A stretch of 64,000 bases of DNA from Methylobacterium sp. Leaf465. GTDB lineage: Bacteria; Pseudomonadota; Alphaproteobacteria; Rhizobiales; Beijerinckiaceae. Under the pieces are notes generated by a model that was not told the origin of the DNA, did no database searches, and saw only the letters and a program-made list of their open reading frames with translations. Below, piece by piece: positions 18,929-28,097 of the stretch. Every line of letters starts with the position of its first letter. Positions within the stretch are counted from its first letter, which is position 1. The translations under genes and the position numbers were made by a program. The stretch is from NCBI RefSeq assembly GCF_001424705.1, contig NZ_LMRA01000034.1, positions 124,001 to 188,000 of the forward strand, read 5' to 3'.

Positions 18929-20239
18929 ATGCTCGCCACACACCACCTCGCCCTGATCAACGTCTTCACGGGCGACATCCAGGGCGGGCTCGGACCGTTC
19001 CTCGGCACCTGGCTCGCGGAAGCCGCGTCGTGGAGCCCCTCGCGGATCGGCTTCGTCACCACCCTGGTGGGGATCGGCTCCCTCCTCCTCAGCGGCCCCT
19101 TCGGCGCCCTGGTCGACCGCCTCGGCCGGCCCCGGATGCTGATCGCCGTGGCCTGCGGCGCCATCCTGTGCGGCACCCTGCTGCTGCTCCCCGCACGCGG
19201 CGTCATCCCGGTCTTCGCCGCGCAGATGATGGCGGCGGCGGGCGGCACGCTGCTGCTGCCGGCCGTCACCGCCCTGACCCTCGGCATCGTCGGCAAGGAC
19301 CGCTTTCCGAAGCAACAGGGCCGCAACCAGGCCTTCAACCATCTCGGCATCCTGCTCGCGGCCGGCGGCATCAGCCTCGGCACCGGCTGGTTCGGCCCCG
19401 CCATCGCCTTCTGGGTGCTGGGCGCCATGGCGGTGCTGGCCATCGTGGCGGCGCTGACGACGCCGGGGCATTGCTACAGCGAGCGCCGGGCCGTGGGCTG
19501 GCAGGAGGAGGGCGACGACACGCCTGAGCGCGCCGGCCTGCGCAGCATCGTGGCCAACCGCAAGCTCCTCGTCCTCGCCGTGGCGCTGGCCCTGTTCAAC
19601 CTCGGCAACGGCGGCATGCTCTCGCTGCTCGGCCAGAAGCTGGTGGCCACCGCCGTCGACGCCACGAGCTGGACCGCCCGCTACGTCATGGTGGCGCAGC
19701 TGGTGATGATCCCCGTGGCGCTCTTCGCCGGATCGCTCGCCGACCGGCGCGGGCGGCGCCAGCTCCTCATCGCCGCCTGCGCGGTGCTGCCGGTCCGCGC
19801 CGCGCTCTCGGCCTTCATCGACGATCCCCTCTGGCTGATCTCGGCCGAAATCCTCGACGGCGTCGCATCCGGCATCATCGGCGTGGCCGTGCCGGTGGTG
19901 GTGGCCGACCTGACCTGGGGCTCCGGTCGCACCCAGACGGCGCTCGGCGCCCTCAACGCCCTCCAGGGCATCGGCGGCGCCCTCTCGGCCTGGTACGGCG
20001 GCCTCGCCCAGGCGATGCTCGGCTGGACCGGCGCCTTCCTGGCGCTGGGGGCGCCCGCCCTCGTCGCCCTCGGCCTCGTCCTGTGGCTCGACACCACCAG
20101 CGAGAGTCGCGGCCGAGGCGAAGGTGACGGACATCCGGGCGACGGGTCGTCCGCGAACGGCGCCGCCGCCGAGAGCGGGAGCGAACCCGGCCGCGACACC
20201 GAGAAGGCTCGGGGCGCGCGCGAGCCGGAGACCGCCTGA
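18929..20239 (+). CDS. MFS transporter
   Basis: A 436-residue 12-helix transporter of the major facilitator superfamily in the inner membrane. The loop 2-3 motif appears as GALVDRLGRPRMLIA and its counterpart in the second half as GSLADRRGRRQLLIA. The middle loop is charged (GWQEEGDDTPERAG). The C-terminus carries a roughly 45-residue hydrophilic Ser/Glu/Gly/Arg tail after VLWLDTTSESRG. The substrate is unknown; drug/proton antiport groups share this layout. I chose the ATG at MLATHHLALIN since it places the first helix normally. Confidence 0.85.
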   Translation: MLATHHLALINVFTGDIQGGLGPFLGTWLAEAASWSPSRIGFVTTLVGIGSLLLSGPFGALVDRLGRPRMLIAVACGAILCGTLLLLPARGVIPVFAAQMMAAAGGTLLLPAVTALTLGIVGKDRFPKQQGRNQAFNHLGILLAAGGISLGTGWFGPAIAFWVLGAMAVLAIVAALTTPGHCYSERRAVGWQEEGDDTPERAGLRSIVANRKLLVLAVALALFNLGNGGMLSLLGQKLVATAVDATSWTARYVMVAQLVMIPVALFAGSLADRRGRRQLLIAACAVLPVRAALSAFIDDPLWLISAEILDGVASGIIGVAVPVVVADLTWGSGRTQTALGALNALQGIGGALSAWYGGLAQAMLGWTGAFLALGAPALVALGLVLWLDTTSESRGRGEGDGHPGDGSSANGAAAESGSEPGRDTEKARGAREPETA

Positions 20240-20318
20240 GGGCGGATTGCCGCCCGGCGGAACAGGCCGCCCCCGCCCCGGTTTGGCGAGGGAGCCTCAG
20301 CCACCGGAGCCCCCGACC

Positions 20319-20810
20319 ATGCACGATCGACCCGACGGACGGACCCTGCGGGTCACCGAACCGCGCGCCGTCCCCTGGCTCAGCATCGTGTTCGGCTACG
20401 GCCCGATGCTGCCCTTCGTGGTCGGCGCCGTCACCGCCTGGGTCCGGCCCGGCGATCCCTTGGGCGAGGCCGCCCTGCTCCTGACGATCCTCTGGGGCTG
20501 CGCCATCCTGCTGTTCCTGTCGGGCGTGCGCCGGGGCCTCAGCTTCCGCACCGAGGGCGGGCCGACCCTCACCCAGATGGCCACCATGATCGGGCTGTTC
20601 AGCCTCGGCTTCGTCGCCCTGGCGCTGGCGACCCTGGACGCGGCAGTGGCCGCGCTGGTCCTGCTCCTCGTCGGATTCGGGGCGATCGCGGTGCTCGACC
20701 CGATCGCGGCACGGCGGGGCGAGGCGCCCCTGTTCTTCGCGCGCCTGCGCCCGGTGCAGATCCCCATCGCCCTCCTCAGCCTCGCGGCCCTCCTGGCCCT
20801 GAGGCTCTGA
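20319..20810 (+). CDS. DUF3429-like small integral membrane protein
   Basis: A 163-residue hydrophobic protein with about five predicted membrane segments. [21 protein letters not shown] leads, then [23 protein letters not shown], which resembles the glycine/arginine-bearing core of DUF3429 proteins. Later helices run through [17 protein letters not shown] and [17 protein letters not shown]. No enzymatic motif is visible and the function is unknown. It lies 79 nt after the MFS gene and 64 nt before hisS on the same strand. Confidence 0.75.
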   Translation: MHDRPDGRTLRVTEPRAVPWLSIVFGYGPMLPFVVGAVTAWVRPGDPLGEAALLLTILWGCAILLFLSGVRRGLSFRTEGGPTLTQMATMIGLFSLGFVALALATLDAAVAALVLLLVGFGAIAVLDPIAARRGEAPLFFARLRPVQIPIALLSLAALLALRL

Positions 20811-20874
20811 ACGCCCCCCTGCTTGCCGCCCCCCGCCACCCGCGATAGAGCCCCCGGGACCCCGAACAGCCCCG

Positions 20875-22401
20875 ATGGACGCGAAGATCACCATGGCCAA
20901 GGCCGATTCAACGAAGGCCGACACCCTGAAGCCGCGCCTGCCGCGCGGTTTCGTCGACCGGCGCGCGGACGAGATCGCCGCCCAGCACCGGATGCTGGAG
21001 ACGATCCGGCAGAGCTTCGAGCTCTACGGCTTCGAGGCGCTGGAGACGCCCTTCGTCGAGTACACCGAGGCGCTGGGCAAGTTCCTGCCCGACCTCGACC
21101 GGCCGAACGCGGGCGTGTTCTCCTTCCAGGACGACGACGAATCCTGGCTCTCGCTGCGCTACGACCTCACCGCCCCCCTGGCCCGGCACGTAGCCGAGCA
21201 CTTCGACGCGATCCCCAAGCCCTACCGGAGCTTCCGCGCCGGCTACGTCTTCCGCAACGAGAAGCCGGGTCCGGGGCGCTTCCGCCAGTTCATGCAGTTC
21301 GACGCCGACATCGTGGGCGCCGCCTCGGTGGCGGCGGATGCCGAGATCTGCATGCTGATGGCCGACACCCTGGAGAAGCTCGGGCTCACCGGCCAGTACG
21401 TGGTCAAGGTCAACAACCGGAAGGTGCTCGACGGGCTGATGGAGTCGATCGGGCTCAGCGGTCCCGACAAGGCCGGTCAGCGCCTGACCGTGCTGCGCGC
21501 CATCGACAAGCTCGACCGCCTCGGCGACGCGGGCGTGCGCGAGTTGCTGGGCGCGGGGCGCAAGGACGAGAGCGGCGACTTCACCAAGGGCGCCGGATTG
21601 CCCGATGAGGCAATCGGCCGGGTGCTGGCCTTCACCGGCTGGACCGGAGCGGGATCGGCGCCGGCCGACAACGCCACCACCCTGGCGAACTTCGAAACCT
21701 CCCTGGCGGGCAGCGCCATCGGCCTGGAGGGCGTGCGCGAGCTCGCCGAGATGGCCGCCCTGTTCGCGGCGGCCGGCTACGACGCCCGCATCCGCATCGA
21801 CCCCTCGGTGGTGCGCGGGCTCGAGTACTACACCGGCCCGGTCTACGAGGCGGAGCTGACCTTCCCGGTGACCAACGAGGACGGACAGGTGGTGCGCTTC
21901 GGTTCGGTCTCGGGCGGCGGCCGCTACGACGGCCTCGTCGGGCGTTTTCGCGCCGAGCCGGTGCCGGCCACCGGCTTCTCCATCGGCGTCTCGCGCCTGT
22001 TCTCGGCGCTGCAGCTGGTGAAGAGCCCGCTGCTGGACGGCCTCGCCAAGCCCGGCCCCGTGGTGGTGCTGGTACTCGATCGGGACAACGTCGCCGATTA
22101 CCAGCGCCTCGTCGCGGCCCTGCGCGAGGCCGGCATCCGGGCCGAGCTCTATCTCGGCGGCTCGGGCATGAAGGCGCAGATGAAGTATGCCGACCGGCGC
22201 GGATCCCCCTGCGCCATCATCCAGGGCTCGAACGAGCGCGAGGCCGGCGAGGTCCAGATCAAGGACCTGATCGAGGGCGCCAAGGCGGCGGCCGCCATCA
22301 CCAGCAACGCCGCCTGGAAAGCCGCGCGCCCGGCCCAGTTCTCGGTGCCGGTGGCCGAGATGGTCGAGCGGGTGCGCGAGGTCCTGGGACGCCACTTCTG
22401 A
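20875..22401 (+). CDS. hisS: Histidyl-tRNA synthetase, alphaproteobacterial type
   Basis: A 508-residue class II synthetase, longer than the roughly 420 residues of E. coli HisRS. Motif 2 reads [23 protein letters not shown], unlike the canonical FRYERPQKGRYRQF, and motif 3-like [14 protein letters not shown] differs as well. This matches the divergent alphaproteobacterial HisRS class, which recognises tRNA-His lacking the extra G-1. The C-terminal anticodon domain includes [27 protein letters not shown] separate hisZ paralogue lies near 45 kb, so this gene is the true synthetase. Confidence 0.95.
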   Translation: MDAKITMAKADSTKADTLKPRLPRGFVDRRADEIAAQHRMLETIRQSFELYGFEALETPFVEYTEALGKFLPDLDRPNAGVFSFQDDDESWLSLRYDLTAPLARHVAEHFDAIPKPYRSFRAGYVFRNEKPGPGRFRQFMQFDADIVGAASVAADAEICMLMADTLEKLGLTGQYVVKVNNRKVLDGLMESIGLSGPDKAGQRLTVLRAIDKLDRLGDAGVRELLGAGRKDESGDFTKGAGLPDEAIGRVLAFTGWTGAGSAPADNATTLANFETSLAGSAIGLEGVRELAEMAALFAAAGYDARIRIDPSVVRGLEYYTGPVYEAELTFPVTNEDGQVVRFGSVSGGGRYDGLVGRFRAEPVPATGFSIGVSRLFSALQLVKSPLLDGLAKPGPVVVLVLDRDNVADYQRLVAALREAGIRAELYLGGSGMKAQMKYADRRGSPCAIIQGSNEREAGEVQIKDLIEGAKAAAAITSNAAWKAARPAQFSVPVAEMVERVREVLGRHF

Positions 22402-22453
22402 CGTCCCAGGCGCACGACGGGGCCGGGGAGTCCTGCTCCACGGCCGGGAGCCG

Positions 22454-22876
22454 TCAGGCGACCGAGATGTCGACCTGGATGTTGCCGCGGGTGGCGTGGG
22501 AGTAGGGGCACACCACGTCGGCGCGCTTCACCAGATCCTCGGCCACCGCCCGGTCGAGGCCCGGCAGGGTCGCCTTGAGGGCGACGACGAGGCCGAAGCC
22601 GGTACCGTCGTCCCGCGGGCCGATGCCGACACTCGACTCGATCTTGGACTCCTCCGACACCGTGATCTTGTCCTTGCCGGCCACGAACTTGATCGCGCCG
22701 AGGAAGCAGGCGGCGTAGCCGGCCGCGAAGAGCTGCTCCGGGTTGGTGCCGGCGCCACCGCCGCCGCCCAGCTCCTTGGGGGTGGAGAGCTTGACGTCCA
22801 CCTTGGCATCGTCGGTCGCGGCGGAGCCTTCACGGCCGCCGGTGGCATGGGCGTGGGCGGTGTAGAGTGCCTTCAT
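22454..22876 (-). CDS. ohr: Organic hydroperoxide resistance protein Ohr
   Basis: A 140-residue thiol peroxidase of the Ohr/OsmC family that reduces organic and fatty-acid hydroperoxides, using lipoyl proteins as donors in studied members. Catalytic cysteines sit in QLFAAGYAACFLGAI and ADVVCPYSHATRGN. KLSTPKELGGGGGAGTNPEQLFAAGYAACF is Ohr-typical (quoted in part). It is divergent from the ohrR-like regulator across a 188-nt gap containing two palindromes. Confidence 0.96.
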   Translation of the reverse strand: MKALYTAHAHATGGREGSAATDDAKVDVKLSTPKELGGGGGAGTNPEQLFAAGYAACFLGAIKFVAGKDKITVSEESKIESSVGIGPRDDGTGFGLVVALKATLPGLDRAVAEDLVKRADVVCPYSHATRGNIQVDISVA

Positions 22877-22944
22877 GTCGGTCTCTCCTGCTGAACGAAC
22901 GCGGGGATCGCACGCGTCGGTCCGGCCGGGGCCGGTCCATATCG

Positions 22945-22994
22945 ATTGCGCGCAACCTAGTTATTTCCTCGCATAGAACTTGATTGTGCGCAAT
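22945..22994. promoter_or_regulatory. Two ATTGYGCGCAAY palindromes, candidate OhrR operators
   Basis: ATTGCGCGCAAC (22945-22956) and ATTGTGCGCAAT (22983-22994) are near-identical inverted repeats 38 bp apart centre to centre, in the divergent ohr/ohrR promoter. The A+T-rich stretch between them fits a promoter. Spacing and placement suggest peroxide-sensitive repression of both genes by the OhrR-type protein. Confidence 0.7.
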
Positions 22995-23064
22995 ATGAAA
23001 TTTGAATAAGATCGGTCCCGCGGCCCGAGTTCGGCGCGCGGCCCATCGTGAAGGATCGTTGAAT

Positions 23065-23655
23065 ATGTCGGGACGGCAGACCCGCACGCGCCGGGAGCCG
23101 GTGGCGGAGCCGGCATCCCCGGACGCCCTGAGCCTGGACAGCCAGCTCTGCTTTGCCGTCTATGCCACGGCCCATGCCTTCGGACGGGCCTATCGGGCCC
23201 TGCTGGCAGCGCATGACCTGACCTACCCGCAATATCTGGTCCTGCTGGTCCTGTGGGAGGAGGAGGGGCTGACGGTCAAGGAGATCGGCCAGCGCCTGTT
23301 CCTGGATTCCGGAACCCTGACGCCCCTGCTCAAGCGGCTGGAGGCGGCCGGCCACGTGAAGCGGGCGCGGGACCGGGCCGACGAGCGGCAGGTGAGCATC
23401 TTCCTGACCGAGCAGAGCCGGGCCCTGCGCGGCCGGATGGAATGCGTGCCGGACGAGGTGGGCGGCCTGACCGGCCTCGATCTCGAGGGGCGGCGGGCCC
23501 TCCTCGACACCCTGATGAACCTGCGCGGCGCGCTGCATGCGGGTCTCGGCGAGGGCCAGGCCGGCGCCGGCGCCGGCGAAGACCAAATCAGCCTCGGCGA
23601 GGGGAGGGACCGCTCCGTTCCCTCCGGCCGCGACGCCGCGCGACGCGGATCCTGA
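23065..23655 (+). CDS. ohrR: OhrR-type MarR-family peroxide-sensing repressor
   Basis: A 196-residue winged-helix regulator. The sensor cysteine lies in LSLDSQLCFAVYATAHAF near residue 34, matching the reactive Cys of OhrR. The DNA-binding region covers LTVKEIGQRLFLDSGTLTPLLKRLEAAGHVKRAR and the wing RDRADERQVSIFLTEQ. The C-terminal 40 residues are a low-complexity Gly/Ala/Arg tail beyond the usual MarR length of about 150. The start was taken at the ATG of MSGRQTRTRR. Pairing with divergent ohr supports the assignment. Confidence 0.93.
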   Translation: MSGRQTRTRREPVAEPASPDALSLDSQLCFAVYATAHAFGRAYRALLAAHDLTYPQYLVLLVLWEEEGLTVKEIGQRLFLDSGTLTPLLKRLEAAGHVKRARDRADERQVSIFLTEQSRALRGRMECVPDEVGGLTGLDLEGRRALLDTLMNLRGALHAGLGEGQAGAGAGEDQISLGEGRDRSVPSGRDAARRGS

Positions 23656-23670
23656 GGGACGCGAGGCATG

Positions 23671-23702
23671 AAAAAAGCCGCTCCCGCCGTGGCAGGAACG
23701 GC
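23671..23702 (-). terminator. Intrinsic terminator for the cytochrome c gene
   Basis: Reading leftward, GCCGTTCCTGCC and GGCGGGAGCGGC form a 12-bp stem with G-U pairs, followed directly by six U residues. It lies about 95 nt past the cytochrome c stop and just after ohrR, where the two genes converge. The U-run is correctly oriented only for minus-strand transcripts. Confidence 0.75.
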
Positions 23703-23797
23703 TTCCTGATCGAGCCCGGGCGGATGAACCCGGCCGGCCCCGAAGGACAGGCCGGACCGATCGCGGAACCCCGGGCCTCGGAATCAGGTCCTCAGGA

Positions 23798-24160
23798 TCA
23801 GGACTTGGTCTTGAGGTAGGCGATGATGTCGTCGACCTTCTTGGGGTCCTTGATGCCGGGGAAGACCATCTTGGTGCCCGGAACCTTCTTCTTCGGGTCG
23901 ACCAGCCACTCGTGGAGATTGGCCTCGTCCCAGGTGATGCCGGAGGCCTTCAGGGCCGCCGAGAAGGCGTAGCCGTCCGCGCCTTCGCCGGCCTTCGAGC
24001 CCACGACGCCCTTCAGGGTCGGGCCGACGCCGTTCTTCTCGAAGTTGTGGCAAGCCTTGCAGGGGGCGAAGGCCTTCTCGCCGGCGGCGGCGTCGCCCTC
24101 GGCATGCGCCGACAGAGGCAGCAGCAGGGCCAGGGCGGCGCCGAACATGACATGACGCAT
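23798..24160 (-). CDS. Exported class I cytochrome c
   Basis: A 120-residue periplasmic electron carrier. A cleavable signal (MRHVMFGAALALLLPLSAHA) precedes the mature EGDAAAGEKAF. The heme c site is CKACH at about residues 34-38, and the distal methionine lies in PGTKMVFPGI. The C-terminal helix is DDIIAYLKTKS. It resembles mitochondrial-type cytochrome c2/c550. A strong GGAGG ribosome site lies before the ATG. A hairpin, AAGCGGC-ttca-GCCGCTT (24178-24195), sits directly upstream of that site. Its physiological partner cannot be told. Confidence 0.92.
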   Translation of the reverse strand: MRHVMFGAALALLLPLSAHAEGDAAAGEKAFAPCKACHNFEKNGVGPTLKGVVGSKAGEGADGYAFSAALKASGITWDEANLHEWLVDPKKKVPGTKMVFPGIKDPKKVDDIIAYLKTKS

Positions 24161-24464
24161 CGTGTTTTTCCTCCTAGAAGCGGCTTCAGCCGCTTGGGCT
24201 TATGGCAGAGCTTACCCGTTTAGAACAGATCGAGACAGGAACGCGCAAGGTCCGCCGCGATGAGCTGCGGCCAAAGGAAGCTTCCCCGGCGGCATTCGGT
24301 TCCGCCGCCGCGGTCGAGGCCACGAACCGGATGCGCCGCGCCGGCGTTTGTCCTAAGGTCCACCGCAAAGCGCCGTCCGTCCCTCCGTCTCTCACCGCCG
24401 CTTGCTTATAGGCGATCGCGGCTGAGCGGATAATGAAGATGGCCCGCCCCCGGAGGACATGCCC
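24161..24464. other. Divergent promoter region, cytochrome c / glcD-like
   Basis: This gap carries the cytochrome c ribosome-binding site and its adjacent 7-bp hairpin, plus probable divergent promoters around TTGCTTATAGGCG. I see no RNA gene or further open frame that looks real. Confidence 0.4.
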
Positions 24465-25898
24465 ATGTCGATCGCCTTTCCCGTGCCCGATGCCGCCATC
24501 GTCGCCCGCCGCGAGGCGATCATCGCGGGCCTCGCCCCCCTGGTCGCTCCGGAGGCCCTGGTCACGACGGAGGACGAGCGCCGCGCCTTCGAGACCGACG
24601 GGCTCACCGCCTACCGCAAGATGCCCCTGGCCGTGGTGCTGCCCTCCACCACCGCCGAGGTCTCGGCCGTGATGGCGTTCTGCCACGCCAACGGCGTCAG
24701 GGTGGTGCCGCGGGGCGCCGGCACCTCCCTGGCCGGCGGCGCCATCGCCCAGGAGGATGCGGTGATCCTCGGCATCTCGAAGATGAACCGCATCCTCGAC
24801 ATCGATTTCGAGAACCGCACCGCGCGGGTCGAGGCCGGCATCACCAACCTGGCCATCTCGGGCGCGGTCAGCCACGAGGGCTTCTTCTACGCCCCCGACC
24901 CCTCGAGCCAGCTCGCCTGCACCATCGCGGGCAACATCGCGATGAATTCGGGCGGGGCGCACTGCCTCAAGTACGGGGTGACCACCAACAACCTGCTCGG
25001 CGTGACCCTCGTGATGAACGACGGCACCGTGGTGACGATCGGCGGCACGCATCTCGACGCGCCCGGCTACGACCTCCTCGGTCTCGTCTGCGGCTCGGAG
25101 GGGCAGCTCGGCATCGTCACCGAGGCGACCGTGCGCATCCTGCGGGCGGCGGAGGGCGCGCGCCCGGCGCTGGTCGGCTTCGGCTCGGTGGAGGATGCGG
25201 GCGCCTGCACGGCCGCGATCATCGGCGCGGGCATCATCCCGGTGGCGATCGAGTACATGGACCGCGAGGCGATCCTGATCACCGAGGACTTCGCCCAGGC
25301 GGGCTATCCGCGCGACGCCGAGGCCATGCTGATCATCGAGGTCGAGGGGTCCGACGCCGAGTGCACGGCGATGCTCGCCCGCATCGAGGCCATCGCCAGC
25401 GACTTCAACCCGACGAGCATCCGGGTCTCGAAATCCGAGGCCGAGAGCGCCGCCATCTGGAAGGGCCGCAAGTCCGCCTTCGGCGCCACCGGCCGGATCT
25501 CGGACTACATCTGCATGGACGGCACCATCCCCACCGGGCAGCTCCCCGGGGTGCTGGAGCGCATCGGGGCGATCTGCGCCGAGAAGGGCCTGCGCGTCGC
25601 CAACGTGTTCCATGCCGGCGACGGCAACCTGCACCCGCTGATCCTGTTCGACATCAACAAGCCGGGCGAGATGGAGAAGGCGGAGGCGGCCGGCGACGAG
25701 ATCCTCAAGCTCTGCGTCGAGGTCGGCGGCTGCCTCACGGGCGAGCACGGCGTCGGCATCGAGAAGCGCGAGCTCATGCGCTTCCAGTACGCCCAGGAAG
25801 ACCTGGAGCAGCAGATGCGGGTGCGGAACGTCTTCGATCCGCACTGGCTGATGAACCCCGCCAAGGTGTTCCCCCTGGAAGGGCGCCTGGTCGCCTGA
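24465..25898 (+). CDS. GlcD-like FAD-linked oxidase
   Basis: A 477-residue flavoprotein of the glycolate oxidase subunit D / D-lactate dehydrogenase family. The FAD (PCMH) domain has VVPRGAGTSLAGGAI, FENRTARVEAGITNLAIS, YAPDPSSQLACTIAGNIAMNSGG and LGLVCGSEGQLGIVTEATV. The catalytic C-domain has NVFHAGDGNLHPLILFD and GCLTGEHGVGIEKRELM. Two ATGs are 6 nt apart; I chose the second, which is 8 nt after GGAGG. The usual glcE and glcF partners are absent nearby, so it may act alone as a 2-hydroxyacid dehydrogenase or have partners elsewhere. Confidence 0.88.
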   Translation: MSIAFPVPDAAIVARREAIIAGLAPLVAPEALVTTEDERRAFETDGLTAYRKMPLAVVLPSTTAEVSAVMAFCHANGVRVVPRGAGTSLAGGAIAQEDAVILGISKMNRILDIDFENRTARVEAGITNLAISGAVSHEGFFYAPDPSSQLACTIAGNIAMNSGGAHCLKYGVTTNNLLGVTLVMNDGTVVTIGGTHLDAPGYDLLGLVCGSEGQLGIVTEATVRILRAAEGARPALVGFGSVEDAGACTAAIIGAGIIPVAIEYMDREAILITEDFAQAGYPRDAEAMLIIEVEGSDAECTAMLARIEAIASDFNPTSIRVSKSEAESAAIWKGRKSAFGATGRISDYICMDGTIPTGQLPGVLERIGAICAEKGLRVANVFHAGDGNLHPLILFDINKPGEMEKAEAAGDEILKLCVEVGGCLTGEHGVGIEKRELMRFQYAQEDLEQQMRVRNVFDPHWLMNPAKVFPLEGRLVA

Positions 25899-26020
25899 AT
25901 GCCGAGAGCCTGAGCGCCCCGGGGTCTGTCAGGTTCCTCCTGAACCAGACAGATCCTCGATTCCGGTCTCGTCGTTCGTCGTGTTCGGGATAGCCGGTTT
26001 CCGCCGATCCCCGACGACCT

Positions 26021-26866
26021 CTAGGGCTCGGCGCCGAAGGCCTCGCAGCGGAAGGCGCCGTAATCGGTGCGGGCCAGGCGTTCGGCGAGCGCCGGCAGGA
26101 ACAGCGTCGCTTCCTCGGCGAGCCGCCACGGCGGGTTGACGACGATGAGGCCGTTGCCGTTGAGCCGGGTCGGATCGGGTTCGGACACCATGAGGTCGAG
26201 GCGCAGGGCCGGGCGGGCGAGAACCCGGTCGAGCTGCGCCACCATGTGGTCGACCTTGGCCACGTCCTTGATCGGGTACCAGCCGAGATAGATCCCGGTG
26301 GGCCACTTGGCCACCGCCCTGGCCAAGGCCGTTCCGAGGCGGTCGATCTCGCCGAGTTCCTCGTAGGGCGGGTCGATCAGGACCACGCCGCGGCGCTCCG
26401 GCGGCGGGATCAGCGCGTTAAGCGCGGTCCAGCCGTCGCGATGCATCACCTTCGACAGGGAATCCTGGTTGAAGCGCGCCCGCAGGATCTCAGCATCCGC
26501 CGGGTGCAGCTCCACGAACACGCCCTGGTCTGTGGGCCGCAGGAATTCGCGGATCAGGGCGGGCGAGCCCGGATAGGTGTCGGCCCCGTGCCGCTCCTGC
26601 ACCGCCGCCACCGCCGCGCGGTAGGGCCCGAGCAGGGCTTCCACGGCCTCGGGAAAGGGGGTGTCGAGGCGGCCCCAGCCGTCCCGCCACTCGCCGGTGC
26701 GACCGGCCTCGTCGGCGGTGAGGTCGTAGAAGCCGAGGCCCGCATGGGTGTCGATCGCCCGGAAGCCCGTGGGCTTCAGGCAGAGATGCGCCAGCACCCG
26801 GCTCAGCACGAGGTGCTTCAGGACATCGGCGAAATTGCCGGCGTGGAAGGCGTGGCGGTAATTCAT
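26021..26866 (-). CDS. rlmJ: 23S rRNA (adenine-2030-N6)-methyltransferase
   Basis: A 281-residue SAM-dependent methyltransferase that modifies A2030 of 23S rRNA. It begins with the family-typical MNYRHAFHAGNFADVLKH. GFRAIDTHAGLGFYDL carries the SAM-binding region. The catalytic N6-adenine motif is DPPYE, within GVVLIDPPYEELGEID. The terminal NPPWRLAEEA segment also matches RlmJ. It stands alone between convergent glcD and upstream RNase T2, which lies on the same strand 65 nt away. Confidence 0.95.
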   Translation of the reverse strand: MNYRHAFHAGNFADVLKHLVLSRVLAHLCLKPTGFRAIDTHAGLGFYDLTADEAGRTGEWRDGWGRLDTPFPEAVEALLGPYRAAVAAVQERHGADTYPGSPALIREFLRPTDQGVFVELHPADAEILRARFNQDSLSKVMHRDGWTALNALIPPPERRGVVLIDPPYEELGEIDRLGTALARAVAKWPTGIYLGWYPIKDVAKVDHMVAQLDRVLARPALRLDLMVSEPDPTRLNGNGLIVVNPPWRLAEEATLFLPALAERLARTDYGAFRCEAFGAEP

Positions 26867-26931
26867 GGCGTCCGGGCCTGTCTCACCCCGCCCCCCCGGC
26901 GCTCCGGCCCGGGGTGGAATCGCGGCATCAT

Positions 26932-27633
26932 CTACCGCGCGGCGTCGATGGCGACCGCGTCGGCACGGCAATTCTGGCGCGCCACCTCGGGGCAGGGGGT
27001 GAAGCCGCGCAGGTCCTTGGCAAAGCAGATCCGCACCTCCTGGAGCTGGCCGCCCCGGCAGGTCACCGACATCATGTCGGGACGTAGGCCCCGGTTGGCC
27101 GCCACGAACTGCCGGGCGATGTCGATCGGCGCCATCCGGGTGTCGCGCTCGGGGGCCTTGAAGGCGTCCGGAAGGGTCACCGCCGCCCGGGCGTCGCGGG
27201 CCGCCTGGAAGTAGGAGACCGGGTCGAGACCCGAGCAGGTGCCGTGGGTGCGCCACTCGTGCCGGGCGAGGCCCTCGCTCGGGTAGACCTCGCCCGCCAC
27301 CGCGATCGCCTGCCGGGTGGGCGACCGCTCGACGGAGGAACAGTTGGACGGGTAGCCGCGGGTGTATTGGGGCCAGAGCCCGTGGACGACGAAGCCGAGG
27401 CCGCGTCCCGGCCGGCACTGGCCCTGCGCCTCGCGCCGGGCGCCGGGCCCCTCGCAGTAGGTCGGCGACCAAGACAAGGCCAGGACGTAGAAGTCGAACG
27501 TGCCCGGCGTGCCGCCGCGCTCGAAACCCTGCGCCATCGCCGGCGACGCCGGTCCGCCCGACGCCATCAGCGCCAGGGTCAGGCCCGCCAGGGTGCCGCG
27601 TGCGCGCGACCGGTGCCCGGCGGCAGGGCTCAC
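26932..27633 (-). CDS. Secreted T2-family ribonuclease
   Basis: A 233-residue endoribonuclease with both T2 catalytic signatures: VHGLWPQY (CAS I) and EWRTHGTCS (CAS II), giving two catalytic histidines. An N-terminal signal (TLAGLTLALMASGGPASPAMA) implies periplasmic or secreted action. Several cysteines in pairs suggest disulfides. It starts at GTG, overlapping the stop of the upstream small exported protein as GTGA, so the two are probably co-translated. Physiological RNA target unknown; such enzymes scavenge RNA in other bacteria. Confidence 0.9.
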   Translation of the reverse strand: MSPAAGHRSRARGTLAGLTLALMASGGPASPAMAQGFERGGTPGTFDFYVLALSWSPTYCEGPGARREAQGQCRPGRGLGFVVHGLWPQYTRGYPSNCSSVERSPTRQAIAVAGEVYPSEGLARHEWRTHGTCSGLDPVSYFQAARDARAAVTLPDAFKAPERDTRMAPIDIARQFVAANRGLRPDMMSVTCRGGQLQEVRICFAKDLRGFTPCPEVARQNCRADAVAIDAAR

Positions 27634-28097
27634 GGACGGGCTTCGCGGCAGGCCGAGGAATAGGCGTAGGCGAGGTTGCGATCCAGGCCGTGGACGCAGA
27701 ACTCGATGCCCCAGTCGGCGCCGATGATCCCGAGCCCGTCGCGCACCGAGTAGTCGACCTTGCGGCGGACGCCGTCCGAGGTGGTGGCCACGGCGCTGCA
27801 GAAGCGGCGCGGGACGTAGTCGAGGCCCCAGGGGCGCCAGGCCGTGCGCTCGATGTGCTCGTAGCGCAGGATGGTCAGGGACGAGTTCCAGAACTTCGCC
27901 TCCTTCTCGGCGAAGTGCGTCGAGAGCCGCTCCAGCACCTCGGGGGCCTGGCAGCCGGGGATGTCGGCGTCGTAGTTGAATTCGCGCTCCTCGGCGGGGG
28001 TGATCTCCTCGCGGCCGGAGCGGGCGAGCGCCGGCTGGAGGGCGCCCGCCAGGACGAGGCCGAGGGCGAGGGCGGTGGAGAGGGGATTCGGGCGCAT
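27630..28097 (-). CDS. Small exported protein of unknown function, coupled to RNase T2
   Basis: A 155-residue protein with a clear signal peptide (LSTALALGLVLAGALQPALA). The mature part contains three or four cysteines (PGCQAP, RRFCSAV, EFCVHGL, SACREARP) and the strand-like NSSLTILRYEHIERTAWRPWGLDYVPRRFC region. Asp/Tyr-rich DYSVRDGLGIIGADWGIEFC follows. I do not recognise a named family. Its stop overlaps the RNase T2 start, so it might be an accessory, folding partner or inhibitor of the nuclease. That is inference from coupling only. Confidence 0.8.
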   Translation of the reverse strand: MRPNPLSTALALGLVLAGALQPALARSGREEITPAEEREFNYDADIPGCQAPEVLERLSTHFAEKEAKFWNSSLTILRYEHIERTAWRPWGLDYVPRRFCSAVATTSDGVRRKVDYSVRDGLGIIGADWGIEFCVHGLDRNLAYAYSSACREARP

